From an uncultured Alphaproteobacteria bacterium (GTDB lineage Bacteria > Pseudomonadota > Alphaproteobacteria > Caulobacterales > Hyphomonadaceae), in NCBI GenBank assembly GCA_903842595.1, contig CAIMMO010000067.1, positions 1-34,230 of the forward strand: DNA of 34,230 bases, read 5' to 3'. The position numbers were made by a program, and so were the translations under genes. The notes under the pieces are model-generated. The model saw only the letters and a program-made list of their open reading frames with translations, had not been told where the DNA came from and searched no databases. The stretch's first letter is position 1, and every line of letters begins with the position of its first letter. Below are positions 1-6,523 of the stretch, one piece after another.

Positions 1-1
1 A

Positions 2-613
2 AAGCCGATCGATATCATCACGCCTGAGGGCTGCTTGCTGAATCCGCGGAAGGGCGCGGCTGTGGTTGCGGGCAATGTCGAGACGAGCATGGTTGTTGTC
101 GATGCGCTGTATGGCGCGATGGGACGGCTGGGGGCGTCGCAGGGGACGATGAACAACTTCACATTCGGCAACGAGCGATACCAGTACTACGAAACAATCT
201 GCGGTGGGTCGGGCGCGGGGCCGGGGTTTGGCGGCGCGTCGGTCGTGCAGACCCACATGACGAATTCGCGGCTGACGGACCCCGAGATACTCGAGAGCCG
301 CTATCCCATCCTGATCGAGCGGTTCGGCGTGCGGCGCGGGTCGGGCGGCGAGGGCGAATGGCGCGGAGGCGATGGCGCTGTGCGCGTGGTGCGGTTCCGT
401 GAGGCGATGACGGCGGCGATGCTGTCGAACCGGCGATCGACGGCGCCGTTCGGCGTATCAGGCGGCGGCGATGGTAGGCCGGGGGTCAATGCCGTCCGGC
501 GCGCCAATGGAGATGTTGAGATGCTGCGGGCGACGGCCCGGGTGGCAATGTCGCCAGGCGATGCGTTCTTGATCGAGACACCGGGCGGCGGCGGTTTTGG
601 GGAGAAGCCATGA
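2..613 (+). CDS. Hydantoinase B / 5-oxoprolinase family protein, C-terminal part (5' end outside window)
   Basis: The frame is open from the window edge, so only about the last 200 residues are seen and the true start lies upstream. The sequence has the family's characteristic C-terminal pattern: a SxLNPR segment followed by VVAGNVETS near the start, then YYETICGGSGAGP, and a glycine-rich end with GPGGGGFG-type residues (here ETPGGGGFG). HyuB/oxoprolinase beta proteins hydrolyse 5-oxoproline or hydantoins with ATP, usually together with a HyuA partner, which would be upstream and out of view. Its TGA stop overlaps the ATG of the next gene by four bases, so the two are probably co-translated. 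Substrate cannot be told from this fragment. Confidence 0.9.
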   Translation, partial: KPIDIITPEGCLLNPRKGAAVVAGNVETSMVVVDALYGAMGRLGASQGTMNNFTFGNERYQYYETICGGSGAGPGFGGASVVQTHMTNSRLTDPEILESRYPILIERFGVRRGSGGEGEWRGGDGAVRVVRFREAMTAAMLSNRRSTAPFGVSGGGDGRPGVNAVRRANGDVEMLRATARVAMSPGDAFLIETPGGGGFGEKP

Positions 614-1611
614 CAGTTCTGACGCGCGAGATGGCGGAGACGTTTGCGGGGCTGGCGTTAAGCCACATCAGCCGCGAGTTTCCCTACAAGATGGATCATG
701 TGCTGGCGGGGCCGGAGGATGCGGTGGTTCCGCGATCCGTGCATCCGATCTTCTTCGGGTCGTTCGACTGGCACAGCTGCGTTCATGGCTTCTGGACGAT
801 GGCGCGGCTCGTGCGGCGGCAGCCGGAGATTGCTGCGGCGGCGCGCATCCGCGATCTCTTTGCGGAGCGAATCACCGAGGCAAATGTCGCCGGCGAGGTG
901 GCGTATCTGGCCCGGCCCTTGTCGCGTGGGTTCGAGCGGCCGTATGGCTGGGGCTGGCTGCTGGCGCTTCAGGCTGAGCTTGAACTGCATGAGGGCGATA
1001 CGATTGCCGAGGCTGGATTGAAGCTTCGGCCGTTGACGGAAGCGTTCGCGCAGCGTTTTCGCGATTTCCTGCCGCTGGCGGATTATCCGGTGCGGACGGG
1101 TGTGCATTCGTCGACTGCGTTCGCCATCCGCATGGCGGCGGACTGGGCGGAAGCGTTCGATCCGAAACTGTTCGACCTGATGCGCGCTAAATGCATCGCC
1201 TGGTATGGCGGGGATCGCGACTGCCAGGCGTGGGAGCCTTCGCAGGATGATTTCCTGTCGCCTGCTCTGATGGAAGTGGAATGCATGCGCCGCGTGCTGG
1301 AGCCGCGCGAGTTTCGTGAGTGGCTCGGGCGGTTCATGCCGCGTCTGGCGCAGGGACATCCGGCAGCGCTGTTGGCGCCGGCGAAGGTGAGCGATCGCAC
1401 GGATGGCAAGATCGCGCATCTTGATGGCCTGAACTTTTCGCGGGCGTGGTGCTGGCGATCGCTGGCGGCGATGCTTGGAGATCATCCAGTAGCGCAGCGC
1501 GGGCGCGAGGCTGCGGAGCGGCATATCGATGCGAGCCTGCCGCATGTGAGCGGCGACTATATGGGCGAGCACTGGCTGGCGACGTTTGCGCTGCTGGCGG
1601 TGGATTTCTGA
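610..1611 (+). CDS. DUF2891 family protein
   Basis: A 333-aa soluble protein without a visible signal peptide or membrane segment. The N-terminal third contains the family's typical run: HPIFFGSFDWHSCVHGFW followed by a leucine- and arginine-rich helix, and later FERPYGWGWLLAL and SGGxxxxHSSTAFA-like residues (here VRTGVHSSTAFA). DUF2891 proteins look like all-alpha barrel proteins; no reaction is established that I know of. The His and Trp/Cys cluster near residue 55 and the conserved HSS segment around residue 160 are the likeliest active-site candidates (inference). The start is fixed by the four-base ATGA overlap with the preceding oxoprolinase-type gene, which suggests a shared amide or amino-acid derived pathway. 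A long region without a clear gene follows. Confidence 0.85.
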   Translation: MTVLTREMAETFAGLALSHISREFPYKMDHVLAGPEDAVVPRSVHPIFFGSFDWHSCVHGFWTMARLVRRQPEIAAAARIRDLFAERITEANVAGEVAYLARPLSRGFERPYGWGWLLALQAELELHEGDTIAEAGLKLRPLTEAFAQRFRDFLPLADYPVRTGVHSSTAFAIRMAADWAEAFDPKLFDLMRAKCIAWYGGDRDCQAWEPSQDDFLSPALMEVECMRRVLEPREFREWLGRFMPRLAQGHPAALLAPAKVSDRTDGKIAHLDGLNFSRAWCWRSLAAMLGDHPVAQRGREAAERHIDASLPHVSGDYMGEHWLATFALLAVDF

Positions 1612-1632
1612 AGCGCAGCGCCTGTTCGACGC

Positions 1633-1803
1633 CTAGGGCGTTGCGCGCCGCGGTGCGGCTGCGGCGAACTCACCCGACGCTGCGGCTTCGAGACGAACCA
1701 GCAGCTCCGCGGAGGTCGGTACGGCGATGGCTGCGGGGAGCTTTGATTTGATCAGGCCGACGCCGATTGGGCAGGTGAGGCCCGATGCATCGACGCCAAC
1801 CTA
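1633..1803 (-). pseudogene. Possible coding remnant, unidentified
   Basis: Read on the minus strand from 1800 to 1633 there are 55 codons with a protein-like composition (start VGVDASGLTCPIG, then a LPAAIAVPTSAELLVRLEA helix-like run) ending in TAG at 1633-1635. No start codon is present; the codon immediately before it (1801-1803) is a TAG stop. A second frame just upstream (minus strand from 1873) begins MREFLKFIMNGEPVAIRAP and looks equally protein-like, so a frameshifted or nonsense-broken small gene is possible. I do not recognise the family, and chance in GC-rich DNA is a real alternative. Confidence 0.22.
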
Positions 1804-2072
1804 GACAAAGCGAGTCGGGCGCACGAATCGCGACCGGCTCCCCGTTCATGATGAATTTGAGGAATTCTCTCATCGCCTGATGATGGCGCTGGCGGTTGAT
1901 TTAGCCAATCGCAGGGGCTCAGGCGCGCAAGATTCACCGAACGCCGCCTGAAACTTCGGCTCGACGCCTCAAGCATACAAACTGTCTTTTGCACGCAGAA
2001 GGCGAACTCTCTTTGTATTCAATAATTTGAGTTTGCTAACAACGCGGCGCGTTGCAATTTGCGATCATTATC

Positions 2073-2086
2073 TTGTTTTGGATCAA
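2073..2086 (+). promoter_or_regulatory. FNR/FixK/Anr-like box
   Basis: TTGTT-TTGG-ATCAA matches the TTGAT-N4-ATCAA consensus of Crp/Fnr-type regulators at 9 of 10 positions. It lies about 65 bases upstream of the multicopper oxidase start, inside the AT-rich promoter region. If real, it would tie the copper module to oxygen or nitric-oxide status. Single matches of this kind can occur by chance. Confidence 0.45.
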
Positions 2087-2088
2087 GT

Positions 2089-2124
2089 GTAACTCGTGTT
2101 ACCTTTGTAATTGGTAATGCTTAC
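2089..2124 (+). promoter_or_regulatory. Tandem GTAAC/GTTAC dyads (possible operators)
   Basis: Two inverted repeats sit next to each other: GTAAC-TCGT-GTTAC at 2089-2102 and GTAA-TGC-TTAC at 2114-2124, with another GTAA at 2107-2110. The repeated half-site and position between the FNR-like box and the start codon suggest binding of a dimeric regulator. I cannot assign the regulator. Confidence 0.4.
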
Positions 2125-2134
2125 AACAAGCAGG

Positions 2135-2148
2135 GTGACGGGGGTCAC
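2135..2148 (+). promoter_or_regulatory. Hairpin presenting a G-rich ribosome-binding segment
   Basis: GTGAC-GGGG-GTCAC is a perfect five-base-pair stem with a GGGG loop, ending two bases before the ATG at 2151. The only purine-rich ribosome-binding candidate for the multicopper oxidase is within this structure, so folding could affect translation start. The stem is short, and the effect is an inference. Confidence 0.35.
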
Positions 2149-2150
2149 AC

Positions 2151-4529
2151 ATGTCGACATTCGGCAATTGCGCACGCGTGCTTCTGGCGGGCGGCGCTGC
2201 AATATGGGTGGGGTCTACCGCGCTTGCGCAGACGTCACTTGAAGCCAGGAAATACAACATCCCGACCGGGATGGATGGAAGCCCGCTGTTTGCGGCTCAG
2301 CCGTTCACGCAAAAGATGTTGATGTTCGAGGAGTTCGGAACGAAGCCTGTTCCGACCGAGGAATGCACCAACTGCAAGGTTGTCGTCGCACCATCTGACT
2401 GCAACAAGTCGATGAGCCCGGACAAGATAGATACCGCGATCAAGCAGCGCCTGTTCCCGCTGCCCACACGCGAGGCCAATCTAAGCCGTCCCAATCCGTG
2501 GCAGACGAAGATCGGCGAGTGCCTCGGCTGGCAACTGAAGACGAGCTATATCGAGGGTCGTCCCCCTGGGGAAATGTACGCACACCAGCGCTACGACGAG
2601 TTTGCACCGAAGGTCTATTTCCAGAGCGTCCAGTCCGGCGCCCGCACGAACACCGGCCTGCGCGATTCGATGCAGCTGCACGGCTACAAGGTCGGCGAGT
2701 TCGCGCCAGGCGGTCTGTATCACAACACAGCCAGCGGCTCTGGCTTTGGCGGTTCGACCAATGGCATCGCAATTCGCATGCACCCCAAGATGCCGGTGCA
2801 GGACGCCAATTCCGTCTGGACGTTCGATGGCACGCTACCGCCCAAACTCCTGATGGCGCGCGTCGGCGAACCGATCCTGTTCCGCCACTTTAACGGGCTT
2901 CCGATCAACGTCGCCGCCAACAACGGCTTTGGCCACCACCTGATCACGACCCACGAACACAACGGCCACAACCCCGCCGAGAGCGACGGGTTCACTGGCG
3001 CCTATTTTTATCCCGGCCAGTACTACGACTATCGCTGGCCCATGCAGTTGGCTGGTCGCGACAGTGAGAACGTTAACGCTACCGACCCACGCGCCGGCAT
3101 GCCTGATGGCGCGGGCGGCGTGATCAAGATCCGCGGCGACTGGCGCGAGACCGAGAGCACGCACTGGTTCCACGATCACATGATCGATTACACGGCCCAG
3201 AACGTGTACAAGGGCAACGCCGCGATGATGAACTATTACAGCGCGGTGGACCGTGGGCGCGAAGGTCTCAAGTGCCACTACGCGGATCCCGCGAACGCCA
3301 ATCTCTGCCTGCCGAGCGGCACGGGCCTCGACTGGGGCAACCGCGACTATGACGTGAACCTTCTCATCGCGGACAAGGCCTGGGACTCCAAGGGGCAGCT
3401 CGCCTTCAACATCTTCAACAAGGACGGTTTCCTCGGCGACCAGATGACGGTCAACTGGGCCTGGAAACCCTATATGGACGTGCGGGCGCGCAAGTATCGC
3501 CTGCGCCTGCTCAATGGCTCGGTCTCGCGTTACTTCAAGATCGCGATCGTGACGGACAAGGGCGTGCGCGTGCCGTTCCACATGATCGCCAACGACGGCA
3601 ACATCATGGAGCATGCCGTTCCCTTCCCGAACGCCGAGTCGAAAGACCTGCCAACGCAGGCGATTGCTGAGCGCTTCGACATCATCGTCGACTTCAGCAA
3701 GTATCCCGTGGGGACGAAGCTCTACTTCGTGAACACGCTGGAGCACCGCGACGGCGCCGGCCCCAAGGAAGAGATCCCGCTCAACGAAATTCTCTCCGGC
3801 AAGTACAAGGGCGACCCCGCCGTCGGCAAATTCATGGAGTTCCGCGTCCAGGCCTACACGGGCCAGGACCTGAGCATGAACCCGGCTGACTATGTCGAGG
3901 GCAAGAAGAAGATGATCCCGCTGCCGAAGATTCCGGCAGCTGACCTTGCCAAGGCCAAGCGGCGGACGTTCGAGTTCGGCCGCAGTGGCGGCACGGACGA
4001 AACGCCTTGGACGATCAAGACCGATGGCGGCGATGGCCTCTCCGCCGACATCCAACGCGTTTCCGCTGCCCCGCAGATGGGCGCTTGGGAAATCTGGCGC
4101 ATCGAGAGCAACAGCGGAGGCTGGAGCCACCCTGTTCATATCCACTTCGAGGAAGGGCAGATTCTCACCCGCGACGGCAGGCCGCCGCCGATCTGGGAAC
4201 GCTACGCCCGCAAGGACGTCTATCGCGTCGGCCCTGAGCCCAACAGCAGCGCGGTGGTGGAGGTGGCAATTCGCTTCCGCGAGTTCGCAGGTTCCTATGT
4301 CGAGCACTGCCACAACACGCAGCACGAGGATCATGCAATGTTGCTGCGGTGGGATATTCTCAACCCCGGCCAGACGGTTGCCATCCCGACGCCGGAAGGC
4401 GGTTGGGAGGGTATGTTCTACGAGCCCAGCTACGTCCTGCCGACCTGGCGGACAGGTCGCGGCACGGGACCGACGCCGGCGTCGACAACGACCAACGCGA
4501 CAACGACAACGACAACGACAACACGATGA
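2151..4529 (+). CDS. Multicopper oxidase, periplasmic, with Thr-rich tail
   Basis: A 792-aa protein with a signal peptide (residues about 1-26, cleaved after ALAQ). All four copper-ligand motifs are present: HEH at 268-270, HWFHDH at 338-343, HPVHIH at 660-665, and HCHNTQHEDHAM starting at 719, giving the type 1 Cys720 and a probable axial Met. It should therefore couple oxidation of a substrate to reduction of O2 to water in the periplasm. It is longer than laccase or CueO (about 500-600 aa), with a large region of its own before the first site containing a CTNC pair. Some large bacterial multicopper oxidases oxidise Mn(II), others Cu(I), bilirubin or phenols; the substrate cannot be decided here. 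The C-terminus is a Thr-rich tail encoded by GACAAC repeats, and its TGA overlaps the ATG of the SCO-cytochrome gene. Confidence 0.9.
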   Translation: MSTFGNCARVLLAGGAAIWVGSTALAQTSLEARKYNIPTGMDGSPLFAAQPFTQKMLMFEEFGTKPVPTEECTNCKVVVAPSDCNKSMSPDKIDTAIKQRLFPLPTREANLSRPNPWQTKIGECLGWQLKTSYIEGRPPGEMYAHQRYDEFAPKVYFQSVQSGARTNTGLRDSMQLHGYKVGEFAPGGLYHNTASGSGFGGSTNGIAIRMHPKMPVQDANSVWTFDGTLPPKLLMARVGEPILFRHFNGLPINVAANNGFGHHLITTHEHNGHNPAESDGFTGAYFYPGQYYDYRWPMQLAGRDSENVNATDPRAGMPDGAGGVIKIRGDWRETESTHWFHDHMIDYTAQNVYKGNAAMMNYYSAVDRGREGLKCHYADPANANLCLPSGTGLDWGNRDYDVNLLIADKAWDSKGQLAFNIFNKDGFLGDQMTVNWAWKPYMDVRARKYRLRLLNGSVSRYFKIAIVTDKGVRVPFHMIANDGNIMEHAVPFPNAESKDLPTQAIAERFDIIVDFSKYPVGTKLYFVNTLEHRDGAGPKEEIPLNEILSGKYKGDPAVGKFMEFRVQAYTGQDLSMNPADYVEGKKKMIPLPKIPAADLAKAKRRTFEFGRSGGTDETPWTIKTDGGDGLSADIQRVSAAPQMGAWEIWRIESNSGGWSHPVHIHFEEGQILTRDGRPPPIWERYARKDVYRVGPEPNSSAVVEVAIRFREFAGSYVEHCHNTQHEDHAMLLRWDILNPGQTVAIPTPEGGWEGMFYEPSYVLPTWRTGRGTGPTPASTTTNATTTTTTTTR
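4484..4522 (+). repeat. GACAAC hexanucleotide repeat
   Basis: Four perfect tandem copies of GACAAC occupy 4499-4522, with a further copy at 4484-4489 and a degenerate one between. In the oxidase frame they encode a Thr-rich C-terminal tail. The unit is six bases, so gain or loss of copies keeps the frame. The array ends three bases before the start codon of the next gene. Confidence 0.85.
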
Positions 4530-5497
4530 AGTGGGCTTGGCCGTCCTGTTCGACGCATTTGGCGGGCGCGTTGCTGGCCGCGATCGGCGTTTGGCTGCTT
4601 TGGCCCGTCGTAGCTGTGGCGCAATCCCCGTGGGGACGTGACTACTGGCCGAATGTCACGCTCACGACGCACGACGACAGGCAGGTGAAGTTCTACGACG
4701 ACGTACTGCGCGGCAAGATCGTCGTCGTGAATTTCATCTTCACGAACTGCGGCGACGTCTGCCCGCTGGATACGGCTCAGCTAAAGCGCGTGCAGGAGTT
4801 GATCGGCGATCATGCCGGGCGTGACGTGACGTTCTACTCGATCTCGGTCGACCCCGAGAACGACACGCCCAAAGCCATGCGCGCCTTCATGAAGAAGTTC
4901 GACATCAAGGTCGGCTGGACCTTCCTGACTGGCCGACCGGACGATATCACGCTTATCCAGCGCAAGTTCGGGCTCGAGCCGGCGGGCGACAAGCCGACCG
5001 CACATTCGACGACGATCATCCTGGCCAACGAGGCGACTGGTCAGTATGTGAAGCGGTCGCCGTACGACAATCCGCAAATGCTGGCGAACGTGCTGACTGG
5101 CCAGCTGAACCCGAAAGGGCGCGGCTCGGGCAGCCGCCTGAGCTATGCCGACGCCGTCGCGGTCGCCACCGATGAGTCTGCACAAATGTTCCGTACGCGC
5201 TGCGCGACGTGCCACACGATCGGCAGCGGCGACGGGCTTGGCCCTGACCTTTTGATGGTGAGCTCACGGCGATCGCCGGAATGGCTAGCGCGCTTCATCC
5301 GTGAGCCGGACAAGATGCTGGCGGAGAAGGACGAAACCGCCATGGCCATGCTGCCGAACTTCCGCAACCTGGCGATGCCGAACCTGAAGCTCAGCGAGCA
5401 GAATGTCGTCGACCTGATAGCTTTCATCGACGTCGAAAGCCGCAAGGCCATGGAAGCGCGCGCGGCTGCGCAGCATGGCGAACATCATCATCGATGA
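4526..5497 (+). CDS. SCO1/SenC-cytochrome c fusion protein
   Basis: A 323-aa secreted or membrane-anchored protein. The first 33 residues form a signal peptide or signal anchor ending in AVAQ. Residues about 40-200 are a SCO-type thioredoxin fold with the copper-binding Cys pair TNCGDVCP (Cys75, Cys79) and the distal His160 in AHSTTII. Residues about 205-315 are a class I cytochrome c domain with the haem motif CATCH (226-230) and a likely axial Met in the LAMPNLKLSEQ stretch. SCO proteins deliver copper to CuA of cytochrome oxidase or act as thiol reductases. The fused haem suggests electron transfer linked to copper handling. The start at 4526 gives an ATGA overlap with the multicopper oxidase and is the one that yields a signal peptide, so the two are probably co-translated and partners. 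Confidence 0.88.
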   Translation: MKWAWPSCSTHLAGALLAAIGVWLLWPVVAVAQSPWGRDYWPNVTLTTHDDRQVKFYDDVLRGKIVVVNFIFTNCGDVCPLDTAQLKRVQELIGDHAGRDVTFYSISVDPENDTPKAMRAFMKKFDIKVGWTFLTGRPDDITLIQRKFGLEPAGDKPTAHSTTIILANEATGQYVKRSPYDNPQMLANVLTGQLNPKGRGSGSRLSYADAVAVATDESAQMFRTRCATCHTIGSGDGLGPDLLMVSSRRSPEWLARFIREPDKMLAEKDETAMAMLPNFRNLAMPNLKLSEQNVVDLIAFIDVESRKAMEARAAAQHGEHHHR

Positions 5498-5503
5498 CGA
5501 CGA

Positions 5504-5959
5504 TCAGCGGCCGGGTTTGGCCGACACGATGAAGTCTCCGAACAGGCTTCGCGTTTCGGCGAGGCTTGCCTGACCCGGGTCGTGGTAGATGTAGGCGCCG
5601 CGCGCGGGGGCTTCGAACTGCAAGGTTGTCCTCGCGCCTGCGGCGACCGGCGGCGCCGACGCGCTTTTCACGCCCATGATGGCGAATGACCGCGGGGTCT
5701 GCGTGCGGTTGACCAACCGTATCATGACGCGTTCGCCTTCGATCACCCTGAGCGGTGGGTTGAGCTCACGCGTCAGCGGATCGCGGAAGGCGACTGAGAA
5801 CTCGATCTCTCCACCGCGTCGCTTGTTGTAGACTTCGTCGATGTAGAGTTCGAACGAGGCAACAGGCGAGGCCGCCGTCTGCGCGTGGCCGATATGTGCG
5901 GCGCCGGCCACGACCGGAAGCGTCGCAACAATCCCCGCAAGCATGAACCTTAACCACAT
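5504..5959 (-). CDS. Single-domain cupredoxin-fold protein, likely without type 1 copper
   Basis: A 151-aa exported protein with a signal peptide cleaved near residue 27 (AHIGHAQ). The mature part resembles one cupredoxin domain of a multicopper oxidase: a strand with VIEGERVMIRLVNRT, then FAIMG, and a C-terminal GAYIYHDPGQ...LFGDFIV segment similar to the GTFWYHSH...GLYGALIV end of an oxidase domain. It has no Cys in the mature part and only His126 at the copper-ligand position, so copper binding of the usual type is unlikely. It converges on the SCO-cytochrome gene with a six-base gap and no terminator. The start at 5959 is chosen because it places a charged n-region before the hydrophobic core; upstream ATG codons at 5992 and 6085 are possible. 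Confidence 0.7.
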   Translation of the reverse strand: MWLRFMLAGIVATLPVVAGAAHIGHAQTAASPVASFELYIDEVYNKRRGGEIEFSVAFRDPLTRELNPPLRVIEGERVMIRLVNRTQTPRSFAIMGVKSASAPPVAAGARTTLQFEAPARGAYIYHDPGQASLAETRSLFGDFIVSAKPGR

Positions 5960-6170
5960 GGCCGCGCCCCGCTCGAAGCCTGACCATACCATGTCCTCGG
6001 CGTTTCCGAACGTTCCGGCGGCCGCAAAACTCATGCAGGCCGACCGCGCCGCTGCGGTTTGCCCGGTGACGGCAGAGCATCGCACGCGATTTCAGGAGCT
6101 TGCGGCCTTTCACCTTGCGCCTGCCCCAAATCCCGGTAGGAAAGCCGCTCGCTTACCGCCAGCGCGGTGC

Positions 6171-6260
6171 GGAGAGGTGGCCGAGTGGTCGAAGGCGCAC
6201 CCCTGCTAAGGGTGTATACCGGTAACGGTATCGAGGGTTCGAATCCCTTCCTCTTCGCCA
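6171..6260 (+). tRNA. tRNA-Ser (anticodon GCU)
   Basis: The sequence folds into a class II tRNA. The acceptor stem pairs GGAGAGG with CCTCTTC (one G-U), followed by G and an encoded CCA at 6258-6260. The anticodon stem CACCC/GGGTG encloses CTGCTAA, giving GCT at 6205-6207. The long variable arm (ATACCGGTAACGGTAT) is typical of serine tRNAs, and the T arm contains GGTTCGAATC. It should read AGC/AGU codons. Confidence 0.96.
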
Positions 6261-6487
6261 GCGCTGCGATAAACTGGCGGATCCCCAGCAGGATTGGCCG
6301 CCTGTTTCCCTGACTCAGCTGTAGCGCGGCGCCTGAAATCCAAGCATTTTTCGAATGATTAAAAACAATCCGGCCAGCCGGTATTGATGATCTCAGCCGA
6401 CCCGGGCAACGTTGTGGCATGGATTTGCAGCACGCATGACGGATTGCTTCGTGGGCGCGTACTGCATTGATCTCAACCCGGAAACTT

Positions 6488-6512
6488 GGCCTCGCGGCGC
6501 GTCCGCGAGGCC
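6488..6512 (-). terminator. Probable terminator of the glpU-glpV transcript
   Basis: A perfect ten-base-pair stem, GGCCTCGCGG and CCGCGAGGCC around a CGCGT loop, begins 12 bases after the minus-strand stop of the solute-binding protein gene. On the minus strand it is followed by only a short T run (AAGTTT). On the plus strand it is followed by GTTTGTTT, so it could work in both directions. Confidence 0.65.
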
Positions 6513-6523
6513 GTTTGTTTGCG

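Larger units (their letters stand above)
1612..2150. other. Intergenic region upstream of the multicopper oxidase
   Basis: This 539-base stretch holds no convincing intact gene. The left part (to about 1870) is GC-rich and carries a possible minus-strand coding remnant. The right part (about 1990-2150) is clearly more AT-rich and contains several dyads that look like a promoter/operator region for the multicopper oxidase; these are listed separately. Confidence 0.6.

Noticed and set aside
2835-4334. A 499-codon open frame on the minus strand opposite the multicopper oxidase
   Set aside because: It is a shadow of the GC-rich oxidase gene: Val/Ala/Arg-rich, with no family motif. The plus strand has complete copper motifs and a signal peptide.
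6244-6260. tRNA 3' end as an integration (att) site
   Set aside because: No integrase gene and no second copy of the tRNA end was seen in the window.
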